Source of the DNA: Kribbella italica
Lineage (GTDB): Bacteria; Actinomycetota; Actinomycetes; Propionibacteriales; Kribbellaceae
Direction of reading: 5' to 3'
Assembly: GCF_014205135.1 (NCBI RefSeq)
Contig: NZ_JACHMY010000001.1
Location: 2,232,001 to 2,296,000, forward strand
Length of the DNA stretch: 64,000 nt
The notes under the pieces are model-generated. The model saw only the letters and a program-made list of their open reading frames with translations. It did no database searches and was not told the DNA's origin. This document shows, piece by piece, positions 51,835-59,995 of this stretch (within the stretch, counting starts at the first letter, position 1; each line of letters begins with the position of its first letter). Both the position numbers and the translations under genes were made by a program.

Positions 51835-51879
51835 CTTCCGCCGGTGCCGCCGCACAGGGGTCAGCGGCACCGGTGGAAG
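51835..51879 (+). terminator. Terminator after kamA
   Basis: A 16-bp stem with one G-T type mismatch, 51835-51850 with 51864-51879, loop 13 bases, beginning 4 bases after the stop codon. Confidence 0.7.
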
Positions 51880-51922
51880 AGTCCGTGTCAAGGCCGCTAC
51901 GGGGAGCCACTAATCTGTCGCG

Positions 51923-52549
51923 GTGACCCAACACCTTGCCGCCACGAGGTCGTCGTACGACAACGTCGCGGACGCGTACCACGAGCTGGTGAAGGACCGG
52001 ATGGCCGGGAACCCGATCGAGCGGGCGATGCTGACGGCGTTCGCGGAACTGACCGGCGACCCGATCGTCGACCTCGGCTGCGGCGCCGGCCGGACCACCG
52101 GCTTCCTGAAGGCCGTCGGCTGCGACATCTCCGGGCTCGACCTGTCACCGAAGATGGTCGAGCTGGCGCGCAAGAACTACCCGGGCGTGACGTTCGCGGT
52201 CGGGTCGATGACCGACCTGCCGTTCAAGGACGGCGAGCTCGGCGGCGTGCTCGCGTGGTACTCGACGTTCCACATTCCGCGCGAAGAGCTGCCGGGACTG
52301 TTCACGGAGTTCGCGCGGGTGCTGCGGCCGGGTGGGCGGGTGCTGATCGGGACGCACTCCGGGCAGGACGAGACGCTGCAGCCGGAGAAGGCGTACGGCG
52401 TTGCCGTCAGCTACACGGCGTACTTGTACCGGCCTGAGGTGATCACCGAGCTGCTGGCCGGCGCCGGGCTGACCGTCACTTCTTTGCTGACCGAGCCGGG
52501 CAGTACGCCGGGGCGGGGATACGCGGCGTTCATGGCGCAGAAGACCTAG
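51923..52549 (+). CDS. Class I SAM-dependent methyltransferase
   Basis: A 208-residue methyltransferase: motif I VDLGCGAGRTT, GLDLSPKMVELARKN, and RVLRPGGRVLIGTHSG. Paralogue of the enzyme at 24977. TAATCT lies 6 bases before the GTG, so it is probably leaderless. Substrate unknown. The gene ends 3 bases before the convergent Lrp-type gene. Confidence 0.87.
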   Translation: MTQHLAATRSSYDNVADAYHELVKDRMAGNPIERAMLTAFAELTGDPIVDLGCGAGRTTGFLKAVGCDISGLDLSPKMVELARKNYPGVTFAVGSMTDLPFKDGELGGVLAWYSTFHIPREELPGLFTEFARVLRPGGRVLIGTHSGQDETLQPEKAYGVAVSYTAYLYRPEVITELLAGAGLTVTSLLTEPGSTPGRGYAAFMAQKT

Positions 52550-52552
52550 CGT

Positions 52553-52993
52553 CTACAGGGCTGGTGGGCGGCGTTCGTACGGCGTGCTGAGGACGATCGT
52601 GGTCGTCGTGGAGACGTTCGCGCGGGCCCGGATGGTCGCCAGGAGGTCCTCTAGGGCACCGGGGGAAGCGACGCGGACGATGAGCACGTAGCTGGAGTCG
52701 CCGGCCACGGAGTAGCAGGACTCGATCTCGCGGACCTCGCGCAGCCGCTCGGGTGAGTCGTCGGGCTGCGACGGGTCGATCGGGCGGATCGAGATCAGCG
52801 CGGTCAGCGGAAGGTCGAGCGCGGTGTGGTCGATCGTTGCCGCGTACCCCAGGACGATGCCGCGCTGCTCCAGGCGCTTGACCCGCTGGTGCACGGCCGA
52901 CGTGGACAGGCCGGTCGCCTTGCCGAGATCGGTGAAACTCATCCGCCCGTCCGACGCCAGCAGCGCGACGATCTTGCGATCCAGGTCCTCCAC
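52553..52993 (-). CDS. Lrp/AsnC family transcriptional regulator
   Basis: A 146-residue regulator starting VEDLDRKIVALLASDGRMSF; helix-turn-helix DLGKATGLSTSAVHQRVKRLE, then the RAM ligand domain (SCYSVAGDSSYVLIVRVAS). I place the start at GTG 52993 because TAGGGT lies 7 bases upstream (leaderless) and the family N-terminus fits; an ATG at 53026 would add 11 residues. Lrp-type proteins often sense amino acids, so control of the nearby lysine cluster is conceivable but unproven. Confidence 0.88.
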   Translation of the reverse strand: MEDLDRKIVALLASDGRMSFTDLGKATGLSTSAVHQRVKRLEQRGIVLGYAATIDHTALDLPLTALISIRPIDPSQPDDSPERLREVREIESCYSVAGDSSYVLIVRVASPGALEDLLATIRARANVSTTTTIVLSTPYERRPPAL

Positions 52994-53040
52994 GCTGGAG
53001 ACCCTACTGCCCCGGGCCCCCGGCATGAAAGCATCACCCC

Positions 53041-54003
53041 ATGGCTGAGACTGGTTCTGGTAGCGGGCAGCGGCTGATGCTGCTCGACACTGCGTCACTG
53101 TACTTCCGCGCCTTCTTCGGAGTGCCCGACACGATGAAGGCCGCCGACGGTACGCCGACGAACGCGATCCGCGGGCTGCTCGACTTCATCGCGCGGCTGG
53201 TCGACAACCACCACCCGACCCACCTGGTCGCCTGCTGGGACGACAACTGGCGTCCGTCGTGGCGGGTCGAGCTGATCCCGTCGTACAAGGCCCAGCGGGT
53301 CGAGTACGTCGCGGCCGGTGGCGAGCAGGTCGAGGAGGTGCCGGACCGGCTGGAGGTGCAGGTGCCGTTCATCCGCGCCTGCCTGGACTCGCTCGGGATC
53401 GCCATCGCCGGCGCGCCCGACCACGAGGCCGACGACGTGATCGGCACGCTGTCGCACCGGGCGACGATGCCGGTCGACGTGGTCACCGGCGACCGCGACC
53501 TGTTCCAGCTGATCGACGACTCGCGCGGCGTCCGCGTCATCTACACCGCCGCCAAGGGCGTCGGCCGGGCCGAGGTGTACGACGAGAAGGCGCTGCTGGC
53601 CAAGTACGACATCCCCGCCAACCGCTACGCCGACTTCGCCACGCTGCGCGGCGACGCCTCCGACGGCCTGCCCGGCGTGAAGGGCGTCGGCGAGAAGACC
53701 GCCGCGTCCCTCGTCACGGCGTACGGCGGCCTGGCGGACATCCGCGCCGCCGCCCTCGATCCGTCGACCCCGATGTCCCCGTCGGTCAAGCGCAAGATCG
53801 TCGACGCGAGCGACTACCTCGACGTCGCCCCCAAGGTGGTCGCCGTCGCGACCGATGCCCCGGTCAACGTTCACCACCCGGAAATGCCCACCGAGGTCGC
53901 CGACCCGCAACGTTGGCTCGACTTGGTGGAACTCCTAGAGCTCGGCAGCAGCGCCCAGCGGGTGATGCAGGCCCTGAACGTAGGCCCGAAGGACACCGTG
54001 TGA
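53041..54003 (+). CDS. 5'-3' exonuclease (polymerase I N-domain-like, FEN)
   Basis: A 320-residue stand-alone flap nuclease. LMLLDTASLYFRAFFG and HEADDVIGTLSHRA hold metal-binding acids, VVTGDRDLFQLIDD follows, and the helix-hairpin-helix is DGLPGVKGVGEKTAASL. It removes RNA primers or flaps and is separate from full-length PolA, as in other actinobacteria. The M20 gene starts in a GTGA overlap at its end. Confidence 0.92.
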   Translation: MAETGSGSGQRLMLLDTASLYFRAFFGVPDTMKAADGTPTNAIRGLLDFIARLVDNHHPTHLVACWDDNWRPSWRVELIPSYKAQRVEYVAAGGEQVEEVPDRLEVQVPFIRACLDSLGIAIAGAPDHEADDVIGTLSHRATMPVDVVTGDRDLFQLIDDSRGVRVIYTAAKGVGRAEVYDEKALLAKYDIPANRYADFATLRGDASDGLPGVKGVGEKTAASLVTAYGGLADIRAAALDPSTPMSPSVKRKIVDASDYLDVAPKVVAVATDAPVNVHHPEMPTEVADPQRWLDLVELLELGSSAQRVMQALNVGPKDTV

Positions 54004-55307
54004 GCGACCAGAACCCACAGGCCGGGCTCGACTCTTCAGCCGCGGCCGGCTCTCCCTCCCCCGCTTCTCTCCAGCGCAAGGGCGCCGAAGGCGCCGAGCC
54101 GGGCGCGACCCGGGTGCTCGCCGAGCAGTTCCGGCCCGAGATCGTCGCGCTGCGCCGCGCGTTGCACCAGGTCCCGGAGTACGACCTCGACCTGCCCAAG
54201 TCGCAGGCACTCGTCCTCGAAGCGCTCGTCGGCCTCGACCTGGAGATCACGCTCGGCAAGGAGCTCTCCTCCGTCACCGCCGTCCTGCGCGGCACCGCGC
54301 CGACCGACGGCGTCCGCCCGGTCGTCCTGCTCCGCGGCGACATGGACGCACTCCCGGTCACCGAGCGGACCGACGTACCGTTCAAGTCCCAGCACCCCGG
54401 CATGATGCATGCCTGCGGCCACGATCTGCACGTCGCGGGCCTCTTCGGAGCGGCGAAGATCCTGCACGCGCTGCGCGACCAACTGGCCGGCGACGTCGTG
54501 TTCATGTTCCAGCCCGGCGAGGAGACCTCCGGCGGCGCGCCGATCATGATCCGCGAGGGCGTGCTCGACGCCGCCGGTCGCCGGGCGGACTACGCGTACG
54601 GCCTGCACGTCGGCTCCGCCGGCCAGCCGTTCGGCATGTGGAGCAGCAAGCCCGGCTCGTTCATGGCCGCGGCCGACCAGCTGCACGTCCGCGTCGTCGG
54701 CGCGGGCACGCACGGCTCCACGCCGTACCGCGGCAAGGACCCGATCCCGGTCGCCTGCGAACTGGTCACCGCACTGCAGATGATGATCACCCGGCAGTTC
54801 GACGTGTTCGACCCGGTCGTGCTCACCGTCGGGCGGATCGCGGGCGGCACGAAGGAGAACATCATCCCGGACGACGCGTTCTTCGACGCGACGGTCCGCA
54901 CGTTCTCCGAACAGACCCGCGCGAAGGTGCAGCGGACCTCGACCCAGCTGGTCGAGTCGATCGCCGCCGCCCACGGCCTGACCGCCGAGGTCGACTACCA
55001 GATCGGCTACCCGGTGACGGTCAACAACCCCGACGAGCACGGCTTCGCCCGCGACACCATCGTCGACCTCTTCGGCCCCGACCGCTTCCGCGAACGCCCC
55101 AACCCGCGCTGCGGCGCCGAGGACTTCTCCTACGTCCTCAACGAGATCCCCGGCGTCTACCTCAACCTCAGCGCCTGCGCCGGCCCCGACCCCGACGCGG
55201 CCGCCGACAACCACTCCCCCTTGGCCAACTTCGACGACACGGTCGTCCCCGACGGCTCGGCCCTACTAGCCGAGCTCGCCGTACGCCGGCTCAGCCGCGG
55301 CGCGTAG
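54000..55307 (+). CDS. M20 family amidohydrolase/aminoacylase
   Basis: A 435-residue zinc peptidase-like hydrolase. LLRGDMDALPV, HPGMMHACGHDLHVAG and FMFQPGEETSGGAPIMI carry metal ligands and the general base; the dimerisation domain holds VVGAGTHGSTPYRG, and NPRCGAEDFSYV a last ligand. Such enzymes deacylate N-acyl amino acids or cleave hippurate-like amides. A 35-residue Ala/Ser/Gly-rich N-terminal extension precedes the domain. Translationally coupled to the exonuclease gene. Confidence 0.9.
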   Translation: MSDQNPQAGLDSSAAAGSPSPASLQRKGAEGAEPGATRVLAEQFRPEIVALRRALHQVPEYDLDLPKSQALVLEALVGLDLEITLGKELSSVTAVLRGTAPTDGVRPVVLLRGDMDALPVTERTDVPFKSQHPGMMHACGHDLHVAGLFGAAKILHALRDQLAGDVVFMFQPGEETSGGAPIMIREGVLDAAGRRADYAYGLHVGSAGQPFGMWSSKPGSFMAAADQLHVRVVGAGTHGSTPYRGKDPIPVACELVTALQMMITRQFDVFDPVVLTVGRIAGGTKENIIPDDAFFDATVRTFSEQTRAKVQRTSTQLVESIAAAHGLTAEVDYQIGYPVTVNNPDEHGFARDTIVDLFGPDRFRERPNPRCGAEDFSYVLNEIPGVYLNLSACAGPDPDAAADNHSPLANFDDTVVPDGSALLAELAVRRLSRGA

Positions 55308-55340
55308 TCCTGTCGGCCTGCGGCGGCGATACCCGTCGAA

Positions 55341-55724
55341 CTACGGCCGTACGGCGCCTCGCGAGACGCCCGCCGTCTTCCGCGTTTCCTGCCTGGACTC
55401 GGCAGCGACGACCGAGTCCAGCAGCCCCGGGAACACCCGGTCCACCTCCTCACGCCGCAACGTGTTCAACCGCGACGTCCCCAAGTAGTACTGACGAATC
55501 AGCCCGGCCTCCCGCAGCACCTTGAAGTGATGCGTGGCCGTCGACGTACTCACTGCGAGGTCGAACCCACCGCACTTGATGTCGTCCGTCGACCGCGCCA
55601 GCTGCGTCACGATGCTCCGCCGGACGGGATCGACGATCGCCTCCAGCACCTGCTGCAGCGCGATGTCCCCAAGCTCCGGGTGCGGTGGAATCCGAGCGTC
55701 GTTCACACCCCCATAGTACGACAC
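55341..55724 (-). CDS. ArsR family transcriptional regulator
   Basis: A 127-residue winged-helix repressor: LEAIVDPVRRSIVTQLARS, TSTATHHFKVLREAGLIRQYY as recognition helix and wing, then a short tail. No Cys cluster for metal sensing is seen, so the signal may be organic. GTG starts at 55724 and 55706 are both possible. Divergent from the quinone oxidoreductase gene, with an inverted repeat and direct repeats between them. Confidence 0.85.
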   Translation of the reverse strand: MSYYGGVNDARIPPHPELGDIALQQVLEAIVDPVRRSIVTQLARSTDDIKCGGFDLAVSTSTATHHFKVLREAGLIRQYYLGTSRLNTLRREEVDRVFPGLLDSVVAAESRQETRKTAGVSRGAVRP

Positions 55725-55750
55725 CCATCATAGTTTGACAGCCATCAAAC
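55713..55750. promoter_or_regulatory. Candidate ArsR operator and -35 of the oxidoreductase gene
   Basis: GTTTGA-CAGCCA-TCAAAC (55733-55750) is a perfect inverted repeat that covers a consensus -35, TTGACA (55735-55740). On the minus strand two direct repeats TGATGGcTGTCaaACTA and TGATGGgTGTCgtACTA lie 18 bases apart. Binding here would block both divergent genes. Confidence 0.55.
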
Positions 55751-55770
55751 TTCTCGCTTCACTGGATCGC

Positions 55771-56769
55771 GTGACCAGCGAGCAGGCAACAGTCGTGCGA
55801 TTCCACGCGCTGGGCGGCCCGGAAGTGCTGCAGATGCAGCAGCATCCGCTCGCCGAGCCCGGCCCCGGCGAGGTGCGCCTCCGCGTCGAGGCGATCGGCG
55901 TCAACCGCGCCGAGGCCCTTTTCCGCGGCGGCCACTACATCGAGCCCGTCCGCCGTTTCCCCGCCGGCCTCGGCTCCGAGGCCGCCGGCGAGATCGAACT
56001 CGTCGGCCCCGGCGTCAGCGGCCTCCGTCCCGGCGACCGCGTCAGCGTCGTACCGGCGTTCTCCCAGAACGACTACCCGCTGTACGCCGACCGCGCCGTC
56101 GTCCCCGCCGCGGCCGTGGTCCGTCGCCCCGACACGATCGACGCGATCACCGGAGCAGCGACCTGGATGGCCTTCCTCACGGCGTACGGCGCCTTGGTCG
56201 AGAGCAACGTCCGTCCCGGCGACACCGTCCTCCTCAACGCCGCTGCCAGCAGCGTCGGCCTGGCGATCATCCAGGTCGCCAACCACCTGGGCGTCCGCAC
56301 GATCGCCCACACCCGTACGGCGAGCAAAGCAACCGCACTCGAAGCCCACGGCGCCACCCACGTCATCACCGGCCACGTCGCCGACCAGGTCACTGACCTC
56401 ACCAACAACCACGGCGTCCGCATGGTCCTGGACGCCGTAACCGGCCCGGGCCTCACCGACCTCGCCCGCCTGGTCGCCCCCGAAGGAACGGTCCTCGTCT
56501 GCGGCGCCCTCAGCGGCGAACCCACGCCGTACCCCGGTGTCGACCTGGGCCTCCCGGCCCTCACCATCCGCTCCTTCAGCATGCACGAAACCAGCCGGGA
56601 CCCGATCCGCCTCGCCCGAGCCGGAGCCTTCATCACCGCCGGCCTCCGCACCGGCGCCTTCACCCCGGTCATCGCCGGCACCTTCCCCCTCCACCAGGCC
56701 GCCGAAGCCCACACCCAACTCGACAAGGGCACCCACGTCGGCAAACTCGTCCTCACCGTCCCGCACTGA
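55771..56769 (+). CDS. Zinc-independent MDR alcohol dehydrogenase/quinone oxidoreductase
   Basis: A 332-residue medium-chain reductase: VVRFHALGGPEVLQMQQHPL start, VNRAEALFRGGHY, and nucleotide motif LNAAASSVGLAIIQVAN. No zinc ligands, as in quinone oxidoreductases. An in-frame TTG at 55735 is the -35 hexamer TTGACA, so the GTG at 55771 is the better start; TTCACT 17 bases after the -35 and 7 before GTG suggests a leaderless transcript. Probably ArsR-controlled redox or aldehyde detoxification. Confidence 0.85.
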   Translation: MTSEQATVVRFHALGGPEVLQMQQHPLAEPGPGEVRLRVEAIGVNRAEALFRGGHYIEPVRRFPAGLGSEAAGEIELVGPGVSGLRPGDRVSVVPAFSQNDYPLYADRAVVPAAAVVRRPDTIDAITGAATWMAFLTAYGALVESNVRPGDTVLLNAAASSVGLAIIQVANHLGVRTIAHTRTASKATALEAHGATHVITGHVADQVTDLTNNHGVRMVLDAVTGPGLTDLARLVAPEGTVLVCGALSGEPTPYPGVDLGLPALTIRSFSMHETSRDPIRLARAGAFITAGLRTGAFTPVIAGTFPLHQAAEAHTQLDKGTHVGKLVLTVPH

Positions 56770-56853
56770 CCACGTTGCCTTCGGGAAGAAATGACAAGCG
56801 CTGGGCCCGGATGGATGCCAGCATGGTCGAGTCCACAAAGAAAGAGGCGCCTC

Positions 56854-57618
56854 ATGAGTGACGTGTTCTACTCACACGCGAGGCTGTACGACCTGATGTT
56901 CCCGGGCGGCGGGCCCGCCGTCGACTTCTACCGGGCTCATGCCAACCGGCAAGGCGGGCGCGTACTGGAACTCGGCTGCGGAACCGGGCAGAAGCTGATC
57001 CCGATCGCATCCGACGGACATCCGTGCGTCGGCGTGGACCTCTCTCCGGACATGCTTGCGCAGGCGCAGCGCAAGGCGACCGAGCGCGGCGTCGCCGTGG
57101 AGTGGATCCAGGGCGACATGCGGGCCTTCGATCTGGGCCGCACCTTCGACTTCGTGTTCATCACGGCCAACTCCCTGCTGCACCTGCAGAAGGCCGAGGA
57201 CCTGGTGAGCTGCTTCCGGTCAGTGCGACGGCACCTGGCTCCTGGAGCACGGTTCGTCTTCGACGTCTTCAACCCGAGCGTCCGCCTCCTGGCCGAGGCC
57301 GACGGCGTACGGCGTACCCGGGAGTCGTTGTCGTTCACGGATCCCGATCGTGGAACCATCAGCGTCGACGTCGCCGAGACCTACGACGCACCCGCCCAGG
57401 TCACCCGCGGAACGTGGTACCTCTCCACCGACTCCGAGCCCGACTTCGTCATCGCACCCCTCGAGATGCGCAGCATCTTCCCGCAGGAGCTGCCGCTGCT
57501 CCTCTCACTCGGCGGCCTCCGCCTCGCCGACCGCTTCGGCGACTGGTCCGGTGGACCACTCACCTCGGAGGCGGCACTTCAACTCTGCGTCTGCGAGTCG
57601 GACCAAGCCGGGACCTGA
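56854..57618 (+). CDS. Class I SAM-dependent methyltransferase
   Basis: A 254-residue methyltransferase: YSHARLYDLMFPGGG N-terminus, motif I VLELGCGTGQKL, GVDLSPDMLAQAQ, and HLAPGARFVFDVFNPSV, then a beta-rich C-terminal part (RGTWYLSTDSEPDFV). Not closely similar to the other two methyltransferases. The ATG at 56854 has AGAGG 8 bases upstream; an ATG at 56791 would add a basic leader without support. Confidence 0.86.
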   Translation: MSDVFYSHARLYDLMFPGGGPAVDFYRAHANRQGGRVLELGCGTGQKLIPIASDGHPCVGVDLSPDMLAQAQRKATERGVAVEWIQGDMRAFDLGRTFDFVFITANSLLHLQKAEDLVSCFRSVRRHLAPGARFVFDVFNPSVRLLAEADGVRRTRESLSFTDPDRGTISVDVAETYDAPAQVTRGTWYLSTDSEPDFVIAPLEMRSIFPQELPLLLSLGGLRLADRFGDWSGGPLTSEAALQLCVCESDQAGT

Positions 57619-57650
57619 ACGCGTGAATCGAAGGTGCCGGCCGCGGACCG

Positions 57651-58655
57651 TCAGGTGACCCGGGCTTCCAGCCACCCCATGAAGGACTCGTAGTCCGCGC
57701 CGATCGACAGCGCGATCTCGATGCCCTCGGCATCGACTGTCATCCGGGCGAGCGGGTCCAGCGCGACCCGCTCCCGCACGAAGCGGACCCCCGGCCAGAG
57801 CACCGCGGCGGCCAGTGTCAGCGAGTCGTGCTGCATCGAGGCCGGGTACCGCTGCATCCATCGGTCGAGGTGTGCCCGCAGTACTGGCGCCCACGGCGGG
57901 CTGCCCGCCTCCGTCCACTTCCGGTAGATCGGCGACGCCGGCAGGATCTCCATCGCCGGGTTGAAGGTCACCTCCGACACCACGAACGTCGGCACGGACA
58001 GCTCCAGCACCGGCAGCATCCGGGTCACCGCCGCCGGGTCCATCCGGAAGTTGTGCTCGGCGCGCGACGGATCCCGGTAGTTGACCGCACCACCCATCTG
58101 CGTCACGACCATCTTCGCCACCAGCTCCGGCCGGGCCTCCTGCAGTGCGGCCAGGTTCGACAGCGGCCCCATCCCCACCCACCGCACCGGCCCCGGCGTG
58201 GACGCACACACCGTTTCCACCGCGCCCAGCAGATCCTCGCTCTGCTTCGGCACGTCCTGCGGGAACAGCCCGTCCACGAAGTACAACGGATCGTCCTGCA
58301 GCTCCGCCCCGGCCACCACCGGCACCTCCGGCCGCCCGGCCAGATCCAGCAGGTGCCGCACGAACCGCGCCCGCTCCCCGCCGTACTCGTCGCTGGTCAC
58401 CACCAACGCCAGCTCCGGCACACTGCGAGCCGCCGCCACAATCGCCACCGAGTCGTCCGGATCCCCACCCGCGTCCGTGTCGACGATCATCGGCGCGAAC
58501 GCGACCGGGTGCGGCCCCAGCGAGGGCGGCGGCCCACCGAACGAGTCTTCCTCGCCCTCAAAGAGGATCTCGTCCGTCCCCACCATCGCGAGCCACTCCT
58601 GGATCGGGTCCTCGTCCTGACCCGGATCCCGTTCCTGGTCGCGGCCCTCGCCCAT
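57651..58655 (-). CDS. Inosine/uridine-preferring nucleoside hydrolase family protein
   Basis: A 334-residue protein. MIVDTDAGGDPDDSVAI (Asp59, 61, 67, 68) is the calcium and ribose-binding motif; VVTSDEYGGERARFV, WVGMGPLSNLAAL and a late MQHDSLTLAAAVLWPG (His/Asp of the second site) follow. The first 50 residues are an acidic, Arg/Asp-rich extension not usual in the family. It would hydrolyse the N-glycosidic bond of a nucleoside. The ATG at 58655 follows GGAGG at 5 bases, which puts the first 98 bases inside the preceding gene. Confidence 0.86.
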   Translation of the reverse strand: MGEGRDQERDPGQDEDPIQEWLAMVGTDEILFEGEEDSFGGPPPSLGPHPVAFAPMIVDTDAGGDPDDSVAIVAAARSVPELALVVTSDEYGGERARFVRHLLDLAGRPEVPVVAGAELQDDPLYFVDGLFPQDVPKQSEDLLGAVETVCASTPGPVRWVGMGPLSNLAALQEARPELVAKMVVTQMGGAVNYRDPSRAEHNFRMDPAAVTRMLPVLELSVPTFVVSEVTFNPAMEILPASPIYRKWTEAGSPPWAPVLRAHLDRWMQRYPASMQHDSLTLAAAVLWPGVRFVRERVALDPLARMTVDAEGIEIALSIGADYESFMGWLEARVT

Positions 58656-59901
58656 CCGTACCTCCACCTGTCTGGATCGCGTTGAGAACATTCTGTACGA
58701 ACACCCGTTTGTCGTCATCGCTCGCACAGTGGTCGTAGCCGGCCCAGATCGCGGCCGTGCCCTGCTCCGGCAACCGGGCTCGCTCCAGCGCCCGGCCGAG
58801 CCGCTCGGCGTGCCGGAAGTCGGACCGGTGCACGAAGGCATCGAGCTGCTCCTGCAGCCCTGCGTCGGTCTCCCCTCCCCTGATCCACGCCCGAAGCTCG
58901 GAGCGGAACCGCTGGACACCTGCCTCCAGACCGGCGCGGTAGTTCCCGCCCGTGTCGCGCACCGCCGCGGCGTACCCGGCGCGGTCGGCAACAGCCCGCA
59001 GGTTGACCAGCTTCACGCCCTCGCGCACAGGCAACGGCCGCAGCCGTGGCGAGATCCGTCCTCGGCTCAGCCCGTACAGCAGGTCGGGCTGCTTCCGTTG
59101 GGCGGTCTGCACGGGTCCGTACCTGTCGATCCTGACCGGACTCGTCAGCGGGCCGTCCAACAGCTCCTCGACAGCGTTGATCCCGAGCACGTGCCCGAAA
59201 GTCTTCGACTCGTCCGCGGGCAACACGTAGAACGGCCGCCCCTGCCGTGTCTCCCCCGCCCGCAGGTGCACCTCGTAGCCTTGCTTGCTCCCCGGATGCG
59301 GGTCGTCCGGCGACTCGCCGAGAAACGCGTACCTTCCCCTGAAGGTCGTCTCCGGGTAGATCGCCGCGAGAAGCTCCTGCACGGTCCCCTTGAAACTCGT
59401 GTCGAGCACCGTCACCCGGCTGCCCGGCCGACCGACGGGCACCCCGCGGGACAACAGGTACTCCGTCAGGACCCGGAATCCGCCGACAGTGTGGGCGGGG
59501 TCGACCCGCGACGCCACGCGTCGAAAGGCATGGACCAGCGGGAAGTCAGCACCTTGGCGCTCGAGGTCCTGAAGTGCGTTCTCCGTCAGGGCACGAGAAA
59601 CCACCACGTCCGAGACGTGCCTGCGGTAGAACGCCGGGTCGAGCCGGCGCATCGCGACCGCCAAACTGTGCCCGTCGCGCCCCAGCGCCACGACCCGGTC
59701 GGTCCCCGCCTCCGCCCGCTGGTCGGCGAGCATGTCGTCGGCGATCCGGACGACCAGCGGCGCCTGGTACGCGTAGGTGGTCCGGTAGGCGTCGTACAGG
59801 GTCTGGTAGTCGTCGCCGGCGGTGAGACCGACCTTCGCGCCGACGCGCCGGGCGGCCGCGATGCCTTGCCGGTGGGCGAAGTCCGGCTCGTCTGTCGTCA
59901 T
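58558..59901 (-). CDS. Unknown protein, possibly HAD- or PRTase-like N-terminal domain
   Basis: A 447-residue protein I cannot assign. Residues 68-105 (VVALGRDGHSLAVAMRRLDP ... DVVVSRAL) and 163-177 (VTVLDTSFKGTVQEL) resemble the RDG...SR-A-L and D-x-G/S-x-x-GT-x-Q pattern of HAD-like domains in some glycan proteins, but this is from memory. The middle is Arg-rich; the last 35 residues are Gly/Arg/Asp repeats that overlap the start of the nucleoside hydrolase gene in another frame. No signal peptide or membrane helix. ATG at 59901. Together the two genes look like one functional unit. Confidence 0.7.
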   Translation of the reverse strand: MTTDEPDFAHRQGIAAARRVGAKVGLTAGDDYQTLYDAYRTTYAYQAPLVVRIADDMLADQRAEAGTDRVVALGRDGHSLAVAMRRLDPAFYRRHVSDVVVSRALTENALQDLERQGADFPLVHAFRRVASRVDPAHTVGGFRVLTEYLLSRGVPVGRPGSRVTVLDTSFKGTVQELLAAIYPETTFRGRYAFLGESPDDPHPGSKQGYEVHLRAGETRQGRPFYVLPADESKTFGHVLGINAVEELLDGPLTSPVRIDRYGPVQTAQRKQPDLLYGLSRGRISPRLRPLPVREGVKLVNLRAVADRAGYAAAVRDTGGNYRAGLEAGVQRFRSELRAWIRGGETDAGLQEQLDAFVHRSDFRHAERLGRALERARLPEQGTAAIWAGYDHCASDDDKRVFVQNVLNAIQTGGGTDGRGPRPGTGSGSGRGPDPGVARDGGDGRDPL

Positions 59902-59958
59902 GCATCCAGTACGCCACATCCGGCCGCGCCCCGTCGGAAGTTGTCCACAGGTACGCCG

Positions 59959-59989
59959 GCAGGCGCCGCCCGGGGTGGGCGGCGCCTGC
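59959..59989 (-). terminator. Terminator after the ABC exporter operon
   Basis: Perfect 13-bp stem, 59959-59971 with 59977-59989, loop of 5, starting 7 bases after the stop of the 697-residue exporter subunit. Confidence 0.7.
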
Positions 59990-59995
59990 GGTCGG

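Noticed and set aside
55735..55770. TTG start for the quinone oxidoreductase
   Set aside because: The TTG is part of a consensus -35 box inside an operator; the GTG at 55771 fits better.
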